Positions 30,301 through 38,099 of a stretch of 64,000 nucleotides of DNA are shown here, in pieces. Position 1 is the first letter of the stretch. Every line of letters starts with the position of its first letter. The notes beneath the pieces are model-generated. The model ran no database searches. It was not told the origin of the DNA and saw nothing but the letters and a program-made list of their open reading frames with translations. The stretch is from an uncultured Saprospiraceae bacterium (GTDB lineage Bacteria; Bacteroidota; Bacteroidia; Chitinophagales; Saprospiraceae). The position numbers and the translations under genes are program-made. The stretch spans positions 1 through 64,000 of the forward strand of contig CALGAW010000028.1 in the NCBI GenBank assembly GCA_937959115.1, written 5' to 3'.

Positions 30301-32883
30301 TCCTGGTTGTAGTATAGTATTTGTTGGGAATGTAAATTCGTTATTGTTATCAAACAATTGCCATCCTTGTAAATTTACAGCAGTTGCGTTTGGGTTATGC
30401 AATTCAATCCAGTCTCCTGGGTCAAAATTCAGATTATCAGAATTGTAGTTGATTTCGTTAATCACAACTGCTATTGTATTGGATAAGCATGTTCTAGAAT
30501 TCGCAGCTCCTGGTGTACCACAACTGTTGTCTGAGCGAAACCAGCTGAGTGGATCGGCATTGTCATAAGCTGGGTTCAGTAATTCAAGGGAAGGACCGTT
30601 TCCATCGGGGTCTTCATCCCAAGGATTTTTATCGTTGTATTTTAAGGAGTCGATGACTCCCTTTTCTGGGTTGACTAGGGACAGGAAGTCTTTGTCATTG
30701 CTTAAGCCGCCTTTGTATTGACCGTAAGGAAATGTAAAATAACTTAGGAAAAACTCCTCTTCATTTTCTGCTAGGACCATGAAACCGCCTGGAGCAATTG
30801 TAGCGGATTCTGTAAATTCAAAATCAATACCACTGTTGAAATAGCAGCCTTTAAGGTTTACGGTCTTATTTCCTTTATTATGAATCTCAATGTAGTCTAG
30901 TTCCGTTGAGTCATTCCCATTTTGCGCACAAAGACTATCAGGGTGATACATGATTTCATTGATGACGATAGAATTATAATCCTGATCGACATAAAACGTT
31001 TTAGGACACATAGCAGACCACCTGTTGATGGTTGTTCTCCCATAGGCTGTATTTCTAACTCTTGATTTGACTTCGATAATGCCGTTGGGTAATGTGATAG
31101 GACCATTATACTGAATAGCTGTCGAGCGAATGTATCCGTTTACATCTCTAGGATCTGTGCCATCTAACGTATAAAAAATAGTACCAGCTCCAGGGTTGGT
31201 AAGTGTTAAAACATGGCCTTGATTTACGATCCCTCCATTTGTACTAAACTGAACACTATTTGTTTGTGGATAAGCGCCATTTGTTTTCCAGTAATTGATC
31301 ATTTTAGATGTCCTTACTGAAATATGATTGTTTCGTACTCGATTTGTTTCCGTGTCAAATTCATCAAATACATCCCAATAGTTAACACTTACATGGTTGG
31401 AGCCAAAGGTGTAGGGGACATTCCCCCAGATAGATGATTCAGCGATTAGTGCTGTTCTGACTTGGTTGATACGTTCCATGTATCTCGTATCAATTGAGTT
31501 TACAGTAAGAATTCCGTCATCGAAGCATTCACAGTCCATTTTGTCTGCAAGCATGTAGCGAAACTCTAATTGGTTTTTGAGGTCATTTGGAACCTGTCCG
31601 TCCTGAGTAAACGGAACTGTAAAGTAGTTAGGATCGCCTGCATAGCTTGGATGCCATCTTCCACCGTTCCCAAATGTGAAATCTACATCCCAAAGCAAAA
31701 ACTTATACGGAACATTGCCAGGCGTAATATGACCGCCACCAAGGCAGTTATGAGATGTATTCCAATCAAAACCACTTCCGTAACACATCAACGTCAGAAA
31801 ACCTGCTGTTTGATCTAAATCTATGTATTGATTGGCATTGTCTATTGCACCTTGCGAGGTTAAATTGTTGACATAGTTTGGTAAGTCTTCGAATAAACCA
31901 AATGGACCGTTCCAGTAATCTCCACTTTTATAGACTTCAAAATCTTCTTTTTCATAACCATAATATTCTTCAAAAAAGGCTTCATCTGGACGTTCCATTA
32001 AATGATACATTCCATTGTACATCCCATTGACGAAAACATGCACAAATCGACCATGAGGCGCAGGATACCCCATATCCATTTGCATGTCGAATTGTACTCT
32101 ATTTCTTACATATTGGGCTAGATTTTCATTACCATATTCCGCATTTAAACCATCTTGACTTCCAGATCTCAATATTAGTTTGTCAAATTTTGCAACGGGT
32201 TGAATTCCATATTCCGTTTGGTCATAATTATCTTTTTCGAAAACGTCATATCTTAATTTCGAATCACCATAAATAGATTTAAATTCAAGTCTGTAGTGTT
32301 TTTTGGGATTGGTGGCGCTTCCTCCCCAAGTTTGAATACCGCAGTTGATCATAAATCCTTTCCTACTTTTATCTGGGAAAAATAGTTCTGCGCTGACCTC
32401 CGTCTCTGTAGCAATTTCATAATCCCCATGTCCTATTTGATCACTAGAGATTGAAAGAACGGGTAACGCTTCATAAGAAGACTTCATTAAGCCTGAATAG
32501 GTGTTGCTTTGCACAATATAATTGTCTCCTTGTGCGATCGCACTGTTGATGAAAATGTAGGAATGGGCAATTACTTTAGTTGATTCGGTAGGTGTATACG
32601 CAAATACTTTTAGATTTGTTATGTCAGAAATGGTAATGGGGCCAGAATAGATTGATCCATTTGAAAATGAAGGTTTTGAATAGTCCGTCGTATATCGGAT
32701 GGTGGTAGCAGGCTCGTTAGATGTGATGGTAAGTTGAAAAGTATTTTCGTAGTAACCTCGCTCATGACTAAAGTCAATTTCTAGCGCTGCATATATAGAA
32801 GCGGAGGAGAGTAGTAGCAAGATAAAAACAAGCGTTTTTTTGCATTGGAAACTCATTGGATTTCCGTTGTGAGGAGATATCAT
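27337..32883 (-). CDS. Secreted CotH-kinase protein, paralog with six cadherin-like repeats and dockerin-like C-terminal module
   Basis: About 1,848 aa from ATG 32883 (first ATG after a TTG). Signal peptide LVFILLLLSSASIYA. Domain order matches the gene at 22747-27153: chitobiase-like domain, CotH kinase-like domain (ILRSGSQDGLNAEYGNENL, MYNGMYHLMERPDE, LLWDVDFTFGNGG), lamin-tail domains near 638 and 811, and an Ig-like stretch. The cadherin/VCBS-like region (~1051-1608) has six ~95-aa repeats (NDSDIDGNTL...NGNFTYTP.ANYNGSDQF.YEVCDNG) instead of two. The C-terminal module carries VDWVLISFR, QHRNHMAAM and DINMNGDVNGADK and ends NNGVFGSIPK, almost as in its paralog. The two genes are most likely a tandem duplication followed by repeat expansion. 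Extracellular protein kinase activity is inferred from the family. Confidence 0.9.
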   Translation of the reverse strand: MISPHNGNPMSFQCKKTLVFILLLLSSASIYAALEIDFSHERGYYENTFQLTITSNEPATTIRYTTDYSKPSFSNGSIYSGPITISDITNLKVFAYTPTESTKVIAHSYIFINSAIAQGDNYIVQSNTYSGLMKSSYEALPVLSISSDQIGHGDYEIATETEVSAELFFPDKSRKGFMINCGIQTWGGSATNPKKHYRLEFKSIYGDSKLRYDVFEKDNYDQTEYGIQPVAKFDKLILRSGSQDGLNAEYGNENLAQYVRNRVQFDMQMDMGYPAPHGRFVHVFVNGMYNGMYHLMERPDEAFFEEYYGYEKEDFEVYKSGDYWNGPFGLFEDLPNYVNNLTSQGAIDNANQYIDLDQTAGFLTLMCYGSGFDWNTSHNCLGGGHITPGNVPYKFLLWDVDFTFGNGGRWHPSYAGDPNYFTVPFTQDGQVPNDLKNQLEFRYMLADKMDCECFDDGILTVNSIDTRYMERINQVRTALIAESSIWGNVPYTFGSNHVSVNYWDVFDEFDTETNRVRNNHISVRTSKMINYWKTNGAYPQTNSVQFSTNGGIVNQGHVLTLTNPGAGTIFYTLDGTDPRDVNGYIRSTAIQYNGPITLPNGIIEVKSRVRNTAYGRTTINRWSAMCPKTFYVDQDYNSIVINEIMYHPDSLCAQNGNDSTELDYIEIHNKGNKTVNLKGCYFNSGIDFEFTESATIAPGGFMVLAENEEEFFLSYFTFPYGQYKGGLSNDKDFLSLVNPEKGVIDSLKYNDKNPWDEDPDGNGPSLELLNPAYDNADPLSWFRSDNSCGTPGAANSRTCLSNTIAVVINEINYNSDNLNFDPGDWIELHNPNATAVNLQGWQLFDNNNEFTFPTNTILQPGEFLVIVENTALFTSSFPEVDNYIGDFNFALSNKGERVSLFNPNKCLSDYVVYNDRMPWDTMPDGNGPTLSLINPSQDNDLPASWESSDNINAPNGTPGRANVPCPVFSSTIPDTICLNESSVFTISLITDARAEWVFPDATPATSTNSTVAVTFNTAGTKTVLLNTYYFDCIETTQITIIVEQCNLPPITQPDSYTIDEDNLLSDDVLTNDSDPEGQPMTAFLETGVSNGSLTLYGNGTFNYTPNLNFFGSDNFTYKVCDNAAPILCTIESVSITINPVNDAPDSSSDLFIGTEDVQIAGNVLSNDSDIDGNSLTASIQTTPSNGTLVLQSNGSFTYTPNTNYFGSDFFMYKVCDNGTPSICVNENVTISISPINDAPVTMTDNLIVNEDNSGGGNVLANDTEIESQQMTATVVTNVTNGSLSLNSNGFYQYTPNANYFGSDQFTYNACDNSLPALCTVETVTITINSVNDAPITIADQYSLNEDDQLSNNVLTNDSDIDGNTLTTTVNTTTSNGTLTLLTNGNFTYTPTANYNGSDQFIYEVCDNGNPSICLTENVTISITAINDAPIAVTDNYTMDEDDTLNGNVISNDSDVDNTQLFPTLSSSPTNGSLNFFPNGNFTYSPSANYFGTDSFSYEVCDNGSPALCDIETVNISVVSINDSPIALNDSVSVDQGVQLTGDVSTNDYDVETAQLVYSIVTPSSNGSILLNFNGSFFYTPFMGSYGPDSFVYQACDNDTPDLCDTATVYINVIPGCILFDISLFLEGSFDIPTETMRTDLNTVRAILPGMTSNPVAGQPYSVPPWNYNGTEGSGWTNNDYDSTVVDWVLISFRTDINKASEVFRIAGVVHSDGKLEFPGSCITQQELPGSYYIVAQHRNHMAAMSPIKVSPINRQLTWDFTASNGYNAGGNGQKEITTDVWAMYAGDCNQIDDVVSYDINGKDKSSWLLDNGKFGVYLSSDINMNGDVNGADKAAWLLNNGVFGSIPK
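28060..29730 (-). repeat. Six cadherin/VCBS-like repeats of ~95 codons
   Basis: Six in-frame repeats of ~285 bp encode domains with EDxxLxxNVLxNDSD, NGSxTYTPNxNYFGSDxFxYxVCDN and VxITINxxNDAP. The neighbouring paralog has only two. Each repeat also conserves two cysteines (VCDNG...P.xC). Confidence 0.85.
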
Positions 32884-33672
32884 CTTCGTCAAATTGTGTA
32901 AGCCTAGCAGTTAAATCTGCTTATTCAGTCTTTGGTCACTAAATTAGTCGAGAATAGGAGCGTTTTAGTTGCAAGATTGAAATGACTAAAATTCGAGAAT
33001 AGAGTTTAACATGGTTTATGTTTTCAATACGAATCGGTTTGTTGATTTGTTGATTGTACATGTCAAGTAATTTGCAACATCAAGCTATATAAATCAATCC
33101 CAGTTATTCGTATAGAGATTAAAATTACAATCCTCCATTTTATAGAATTTACCTTCTCTCTCCTCTATGTCGGATAAATTTAAATTGACAATCTTTACAT
33201 TTTTCAATTAATGAATTGTGAATAAACCATTTCTTTTTAAATTCTTTTGATTCTACTATATCTCGACTCTTTACTGAAAATCCTAAAAACGCTTTAAAAC
33301 TAAACGCTGATAGGGAGTCATATTTGAGAATTGTTTAAAGTGTTGAAGCGTGATTGATAATCGTAATGAATGTTCTTGATTTTTGGGAAACTTGCCCTGA
33401 AAGTGGTCGTCAAGTTAGTTTATTAATAGTGGAAGTGTTGAATTTAGAACAATTTCGTTCTTTTTAATATGTTGTTAATGAATTATTTGTGCTTTAATTC
33501 CTAATGGCTGCACTATAAAATTTGCCATTATTTTTCCAGAAATTTTACAAGCAAAGACTTTACCTTTGAACTTGTAATGTTAATCGATGTTTTTTTGCTT
33601 TGTCGCCTGAAAAACAAGCTGATTTCATTACAAATTCATGTTCCATTATTAATCATTAAATAGCAACTTATC
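32884..33672. other. Long AT-rich intergenic region without a gene
   Basis: 789 bp between divergent genes. No convincing ORF. The only regulatory-looking element is TACCTTTG at 33561-33568, which fits the Bacteroidota -7 consensus TAnnTTTG, pointing toward the gene at 33673, but no TTG is found at the expected -33 spacing. Confidence 0.5.
33561..33568 (+). promoter_or_regulatory. Possible -7 box (TAnnTTTG) for the small membrane protein
   Basis: TACCTTTG matches the Bacteroidota -7 consensus exactly and lies ~105 bp upstream of the ATG at 33673. The -33 partner is not evident, so this is tentative. Confidence 0.3.
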
Positions 33673-34206
33673 ATGAGATTCTTTATCCTAATTTTGTTCT
33701 TTTCTATTTTGTCTGTTTCAAGCACACAATTAAATGCAGGAGTAGTCAACAACACAGCCCACGAAAACCGATTAATATCTGTTAATCCTATTGAAGGAAC
33801 AGTAGCTTCCAAAAAGACCAAAAAACAAGAAAAACGACTTGAACGTCTTAAGCAAAAATTAAATACAAATGATAATAAGAAACTCAACACAATTGCATTA
33901 ATTACGCTAATATTAGGCGCTTCCTCACTCGTTTTACTAGCATTGGCATTAGTATGGGTTCTCCTACCAATACCTAGCTCATTTATTTTAGGTTTATTGG
34001 TGCCCTTGTCTGTAGTAAGTGCAATTACGGCAAGTATAATGGGGATTTTTGTTAAGAAAAAGGGGAAGAGTCTTTCTGAACCTAAAGTCGAAAAACGAGG
34101 TAGACTTGGTTCTATTTTGGGATTTGTTACTCAGGGTATAATTGTGCTTACTGCGTTGATAGGATTAATCGTAATTATAGGTAGTGGAGGATTATATTTT
34201 GGCTAA
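33673..34206 (+). CDS. Small exported/membrane protein of unknown function
   Basis: 177 aa. The N-terminus is a signal peptide (FFILILFFSILSVSSTQLNAG). A basic, probably coiled segment follows (KKTKKQEKRLERLKQKL, ~49-65), then a hydrophobic region at ~73-128 that can form two membrane helices (LNTIALITLILGASSLVLLA and a second after PIPSSF). After a short basic loop (KKKGKSLSEPKVEKRGR) a third helix lies near the C-terminus (GIIVLTALIGLIVIIGS). This signal-peptide, basic linker, multi-helix layout is common among small Bacteroidota inner-membrane proteins, but I cannot name a function. The gene stands alone, convergent with the LRR gene, with a 69-bp gap. Confidence 0.75.
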   Translation: MRFFILILFFSILSVSSTQLNAGVVNNTAHENRLISVNPIEGTVASKKTKKQEKRLERLKQKLNTNDNKKLNTIALITLILGASSLVLLALALVWVLLPIPSSFILGLLVPLSVVSAITASIMGIFVKKKGKSLSEPKVEKRGRLGSILGFVTQGIIVLTALIGLIVIIGSGGLYFG

Positions 34207-34275
34207 ATCAATGGAATACAAGCAGATTTTGAGTGTAAAGTTCCTCGACTTTATATGTTTTACAATTATTCAAGC

Positions 34276-37113
34276 TTATAGTCCAAGAATGGAGTTTATC
34301 CGCTCTTCGGAGATTTCTGACTTCTTTAAGATAAAAAGAGGAATTTCTGTAATGCTCTTATCATTGTTTTTCTTCAGTTGTCTGAACAGGCCACTAGGAA
34401 CCAATCCAATAGCTCCATTGCTAAAGACGGTGATTATACTGTTTTTTGATTTTGGATCAAAGGATAACTTATAGTTTTGATTTAGAACAACATTGTTTAT
34501 CGTTTCGTCAATTACAATAACGGACTTAGGATAAACTGTATTTTTATTTTGATCTAAATACCTAGTAAACAATTGATTATTGTCTTGGAATAACACTTTT
34601 CCAATGATGAAGTTTCCTAATGTTCCGATTTTTGCAATCCGCTTAAATTTGAAGGAAGAAATGTCTTTAAAACCTCCCAATGGTCCCATATCTTCAGAAT
34701 AATTACTGATCTCTTCCCGATATTCATCCACTGCTTGTTGGTATTGATCCAATTTTACTAGGTAATTCTGATCAAGTCTTTGCCAGTTTTCTTGTCTTTG
34801 TTTTCGAAGTGTTTTGTAGTTGTTTAAAAACGGACCTTCAGGAATTTCATAAGATATCACAGGCAAGTTGACTGTGTCTTGGACTCGAATAAACCTTAGA
34901 TTAAACTGATTGTCTCCTGTTCGTTTTTCGATCATCACATCAACGGCCTTCTTTGCACTTAGTTCACCGTAAGAGAGACATAGGTCATCTAATATCTTAC
35001 GATCTTTTGCTGCGGTATTCAGTTGTTGGTTGATGTTCATCAGGGTGTCCATCACTCTAGAATCTTGCTTCCAGTCTTTCCCATCATAGATCCAGGCGAT
35101 TTGCTCAATTTCAGATAAATCAGAAAACGCTTTTTCGTTGTTTTTGAGCGTTCGCGCCTCAAGGTCATCATGGTATTTCCCTTTTATAGAAATGAAGGGT
35201 TGTCGCTTATTCGTATAGAAGGAAACACTGAGTTCCTCAACCGTTGGTTTTATGGGTGCAATTGGTAGTTTGGGGCGCTGAATACCAACAAACCCTTCAC
35301 CAAAAGGGTTGTTTTTATCGGGATTGCTCTTTCCTGTTACCTCGTCCCAACCATGTTTGCCCCAGGTATGACTGGTTTGATGATATCGCAATATTTCTAA
35401 AGGTTCTCGTTCATCTAACGTACTTTCAAATGCTAGGGCGATTTCTTGACCAGGTATAAGCTGAATCTGGGCTCCATTTTGACTAGCAGCAAGCTGGAAT
35501 TGGCCTGCATTGTGCACATTATATTTGTAGCTTGCAGAGTCAATGACCGTAGGCAAGGCAAGCCGCCAACTATCAAACGGATGAGTAATGGCAATAACGG
35601 ACAGCTCCGCCAACCCTTTGACAGGTGTGCCGTCAAGTGTTTGGAAAGCGTTGGGAGGAACTACAATACTAGTGCGCTCATTTACCTCAATCGTATCTCC
35701 ATCTTCTGCTGAAAAGTTGAATAATTGGGGTTCAAGTTCAAACAAATCCGTGATTGGATCTGGATAATCGTCAAGAATCGAACTACAGATGATTTCACAA
35801 TCCGGCAACATGATCTGCACTTGCTCCAAATTGTCTTTACTGATCTGATTTCCTTCTAGGTTCAAACGTTTTAGTTGCTTGAGTCGACCAATGCTCATGG
35901 GAATTGTCTTGATCTGATTTCCACTTAGGTCAAGCGCTGTTAAGTCTAGTAGTTGTACGATATCTGCTGGAAAGACAGAGAAGTTGCACCGCTTAAGACT
36001 AAGGCTTTTGAAGGTCTTAAAACTGGCTAATCTAGTGGTCAGGTCACGCACATCAATTAAGGGTGAATTGACGATGCTGAGTGCTTGTAGGCGGTTTAGT
36101 TTTTTAAAGTCAGGTGAAATAAACTTAAGTAACGGACCACCAAGGACTAATGATTTTAGGTTACTAAACTTCCCTAGCCCTTTCGGGAAAAAATAAACCT
36201 TGTTATTGATGCATTCCAAGGCTTGTAACTGGCTGTTGCCATCAAATTTTGCCAAGGCATCTTTCAAATCTAACTTATCACAATTGTTTAGCTTGAGGGT
36301 GTTTAGGCTGGTCAGGTCTCCGATTTTTGCAGGAATATTGAAAAACCTACCATTGCTCAAGTCCAGTTGGTTGATTTGTTGTAGTTTATTGATTTCCTCC
36401 GGAAATTTCTTAAGGCCTTGCAATCTGACGTCTTTTAGGTTGTATAGGAAGGAAAGGGTGAAGATGGCATCATTATAATCTAAATCAGGATTGTGCGATA
36501 GATCGATGGTTGTCAGCTCCTGCAACTTATAAATATCATAGTTCAGTGTTTTGAGTTTGTTGTTTCCTAGGTTCAGTGATTTCAGCTTTGGCAGGTCCAT
36601 GGCAAAGGAGGGAACGTCTTCAAATAGGTTTTCGCTAAGATCGAGCACTTCTAGGTTACGAAGAGCAGTGACTTGATAGGGAAGAATCACAAAATCTCCA
36701 TTGCTAAGGTTGAGGGTTTTGAGTTTGCTGAGTCCTTGGATGTTGTCAAACAGTTTTGTAGCATTGAGAGAAGGCATCCCGCTAAGATCCAGTGTTTCCA
36801 ACCTTCTCAGTTGTTGGATGAATGGAGGAAGCGCTTCCAGTTGATTGTTTGCTAGATTAAGGTGTTTAAGGCTGGAGCAGTTTTCTAATTGCTGTGGGAC
36901 TGTTTTGAGGTTAAGGTGGTGAAAATTGACGCGACTGTAAGCATTGGGTTTGTTCTTGAGTTGATGTACGTGAAAGGCGGTGTTTTCTTGGTTCTTGGAA
37001 GCTGATTGGCAGTGTGCGGTTAGGGAATTGAGCAGGAGGCAGACTAGGAGGGCAGCGCACAGGAGTGTGTTTGCTGAGCGTTTAATGTGGCCTGTATTCC
37101 TAGGTCGGATCAT
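34276..37113 (-). CDS. Exported leucine-rich-repeat protein with a Bacteroidota surface-type beta domain
   Basis: 945 aa. Signal peptide ~1-36 (LLCAALLVCLLLNSLTAHCQ). Residues ~60-430 are leucine-rich repeats of the bacterial small-LRR type (LKHLNLANNQLEALPPFIQQL, LTALDLSGNQIKTIPMSIGRL). From ~455 a beta-rich domain begins (VNERTSIVVPPNAFQTLDGTPVKGLAELSV), with the VPPNAF...G.PV.G signature that I associate with ZU5-like or related domains in Bacteroidota exported proteins. The last ~300 residues are charged and partly helical (KTLRKQRQENWQRLDQNYLV, YQQAVDEYREEISNYSEDMG). No T9SS sorting domain is seen, so the protein is probably periplasmic or exposed by another route. LRRs usually bind proteins; the partner is unknown. 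The tRNA region lies upstream of its 5' end. Confidence 0.85.
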   Translation of the reverse strand: MIRPRNTGHIKRSANTLLCAALLVCLLLNSLTAHCQSASKNQENTAFHVHQLKNKPNAYSRVNFHHLNLKTVPQQLENCSSLKHLNLANNQLEALPPFIQQLRRLETLDLSGMPSLNATKLFDNIQGLSKLKTLNLSNGDFVILPYQVTALRNLEVLDLSENLFEDVPSFAMDLPKLKSLNLGNNKLKTLNYDIYKLQELTTIDLSHNPDLDYNDAIFTLSFLYNLKDVRLQGLKKFPEEINKLQQINQLDLSNGRFFNIPAKIGDLTSLNTLKLNNCDKLDLKDALAKFDGNSQLQALECINNKVYFFPKGLGKFSNLKSLVLGGPLLKFISPDFKKLNRLQALSIVNSPLIDVRDLTTRLASFKTFKSLSLKRCNFSVFPADIVQLLDLTALDLSGNQIKTIPMSIGRLKQLKRLNLEGNQISKDNLEQVQIMLPDCEIICSSILDDYPDPITDLFELEPQLFNFSAEDGDTIEVNERTSIVVPPNAFQTLDGTPVKGLAELSVIAITHPFDSWRLALPTVIDSASYKYNVHNAGQFQLAASQNGAQIQLIPGQEIALAFESTLDEREPLEILRYHQTSHTWGKHGWDEVTGKSNPDKNNPFGEGFVGIQRPKLPIAPIKPTVEELSVSFYTNKRQPFISIKGKYHDDLEARTLKNNEKAFSDLSEIEQIAWIYDGKDWKQDSRVMDTLMNINQQLNTAAKDRKILDDLCLSYGELSAKKAVDVMIEKRTGDNQFNLRFIRVQDTVNLPVISYEIPEGPFLNNYKTLRKQRQENWQRLDQNYLVKLDQYQQAVDEYREEISNYSEDMGPLGGFKDISSFKFKRIAKIGTLGNFIIGKVLFQDNNQLFTRYLDQNKNTVYPKSVIVIDETINNVVLNQNYKLSFDPKSKNSIITVFSNGAIGLVPSGLFRQLKKNNDKSITEIPLFILKKSEISEERINSILGL

Positions 37114-37331
37114 CTATTGGCTTCGTTTGTTTGTGCTTTACTGTTTACTGTTGTTTTGTCATCAGTGTTACTGATTTTTCGGAGAATTGTTCAAAATCGG
37201 GGAACAAACTTCCAAAAAACTGGGTTCATGATGATATGGTACTGGTTTGACGATTACGGTCTCAAACCGATACTTATTGAACAAATTTATAAAAATAAAA
37301 GGGAAATATTTTCCAAAGCTATAAAAGTCAT

Positions 37332-37339
37332 TATATTTG
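37332..37339 (+). promoter_or_regulatory. Likely tRNA promoter -7 box
   Basis: TATATTTG matches the TAnnTTTG -7 consensus of Bacteroidota and lies 53 bp before the broken tRNA copy and 177 bp before the intact tRNA. It would give a short leader before the tRNA-like unit. A -33 TTG is not evident. Confidence 0.5.
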
Positions 37340-37391
37340 CAGTCCGATTGGCTTGAATCCTGAATAAGTTTAGGAAAATAATCGGAAGAAT

Positions 37392-37441
37392 GGCGCGGTA
37401 GCTCAGCTGGTTTCCCGAAAGTGTTCGGGAGCGCAGGATTC
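37392..37441 (+). pseudogene. Broken 5' copy of the tRNA(CAU) gene with a hairpin inserted in the D-loop
   Basis: The first 21 nt (37392-37412) are identical to the 5' end of the intact tRNA at 37516. Then 18 nt (37413-37430) form a perfect hairpin with arms TCCCGAA and TTCGGGA and loop AGTG, replacing the three bases AGA of the intact gene. The tRNA sequence resumes for 11 nt (GCGCAGGATTC, 37431-37441) and breaks off inside the anticodon loop, before the anticodon is complete. The unit keeps the upstream promoter-like box. Confidence 0.85.
37413..37430. repeat. Short palindromic element (TCCCGAA / TTCGGGA)
   Basis: A perfect 7-bp inverted repeat with a 4-nt loop lies inside a tRNA D-loop copy. 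It shares its TCCCG/CGGGA ends with the palindrome at 45993-46013, so both may belong to one dispersed family. Confidence 0.7.
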
Positions 37442-37515
37442 TCTCGCTGCTAGATTTACTAAAGCGTAAGTCAAAAAGAATTTAAATCGTACTGACCATA
37501 CGAAAAACGATAAAC

Positions 37516-37589
37516 GGCGCGGTAGCTCAGCTGGTTAGAGCGCAGGATTCATAATCCTGAGGTCGGCAGTTCAAGCCTGCCTCGCGCTA
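37516..37589 (+). tRNA. tRNA with CAU anticodon (elongator Met, or Ile if lysidine-modified)
   Basis: A complete cloverleaf of 74 nt: acceptor GGCGCGG pairs with TCGCGCT (G-U at both ends of the stem), D-stem GCTC/GAGC, anticodon stem CAGGA/TCCTG with loop TTCATAA (anticodon CAT), T-stem GGCAG/CTGCC with loop TTCAAGC, discriminator A. CCA is not encoded. It lacks the GGG/CCC anticodon-stem pairs of an initiator. Sequence alone does not separate elongator Met from Ile(CAU). Confidence 0.93.
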
Positions 37590-37594
37590 CTAGG

Positions 37595-37625
37595 AGACTC
37601 ATGACATAGTTGTGGGTCTTTTTTT
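37595..37625 (+). terminator. Rho-independent terminator of the tRNA
   Basis: AGACTCA (37595-37601) pairs with TGGGTCT (37613-37619) with one G-U pair, followed by a run of T broken only by one G. It starts 6 nt after the tRNA. Confidence 0.8.
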
Positions 37626-37916
37626 GTTTTGTGGGGTGATAGTTGTTAGTTGTCTGAATCAGGATTTGCATATCTGGATGCATAAAGGGTTGTGGGGTTG
37701 GTGTAGGAAGTGTTGGGAATTTAGGGGGATAAAAAAGTCTTTATTCTGTTGGTTAGAAATGGATGTTACTAAGTCGGTTACTATTTTTTCAAAAGGTTTC
37801 TAAATCGGTTACCAATTCGGTTGCTAATCGCTTAAAACAGTGTTCATAATAACTTTCGGACATCAGGAAAACAGTAGTATTGACTTATGGCGGTTGTACA
37901 ATTTATTTACATCCAG
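37626..37916. other. Junction region between tRNA and truncated ATPase
   Basis: No gene. It contains four spaced copies of a GGTTAC-like motif: GTTACTA and CGGTTACTA near 37764-37781, then CGGTTACCAA and CGGTTGCTAA within 37806-37827. It lies between the tRNA terminator and the ragged 3' end of the restriction-modification operon, so it is a likely integration or deletion scar. Confidence 0.4.
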
Positions 37917-38099
37917 CTAATAAGAGCAGCTACATTGATTCTTTTTGCCAATAAGAGCTTCTATTATTGCTTCAAACAAATTAGACTTCCCTGTCCCATT
38001 CTTTCCAACAAATACATCAATAAAACTATCTCCATCAAAATCTAATGAAAAGTCTTTTAGGTTTTTGTATTTACTGATATAGATGTGTTTTAGCCTCAT
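37917..38099 (-). pseudogene. Truncated AAA-family ATPase gene downstream of hsdS
   Basis: Start ATG at 38099 overlaps the hsdS stop as ATGA, implying translational coupling. The 60 codons encode the N-terminal part of an ABC/SMC-like or OLD-like ATPase: MRLKHIYISKYKNLKDFSLD followed by FVGKNGTGKSNLFEAIIEAL with an intact Walker A (GKNGTGKS). The frame ends abruptly after LIGKKNQCSCSY, where several hundred residues with Walker B and signature motifs would be expected. It therefore looks like the remnant of a fifth operon gene cut off at the island edge. A short functional peptide is much less likely. Confidence 0.75.

Noticed and set aside
33636-33890. 84-aa minus-strand frame
   Set aside because: Antisense shadow of the small membrane protein gene.
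37612-37803. 63-aa frame after the tRNA
   Set aside because: Starts inside the terminator hairpin and has low-complexity, unnatural composition.
37763-37830. Spaced GGTTAC-like motifs as an operator or CRISPR-like array
   Set aside because: Only four short, unevenly spaced, imperfect copies and no gene positioned to be controlled; no CRISPR repeats or cas genes anywhere in the window.
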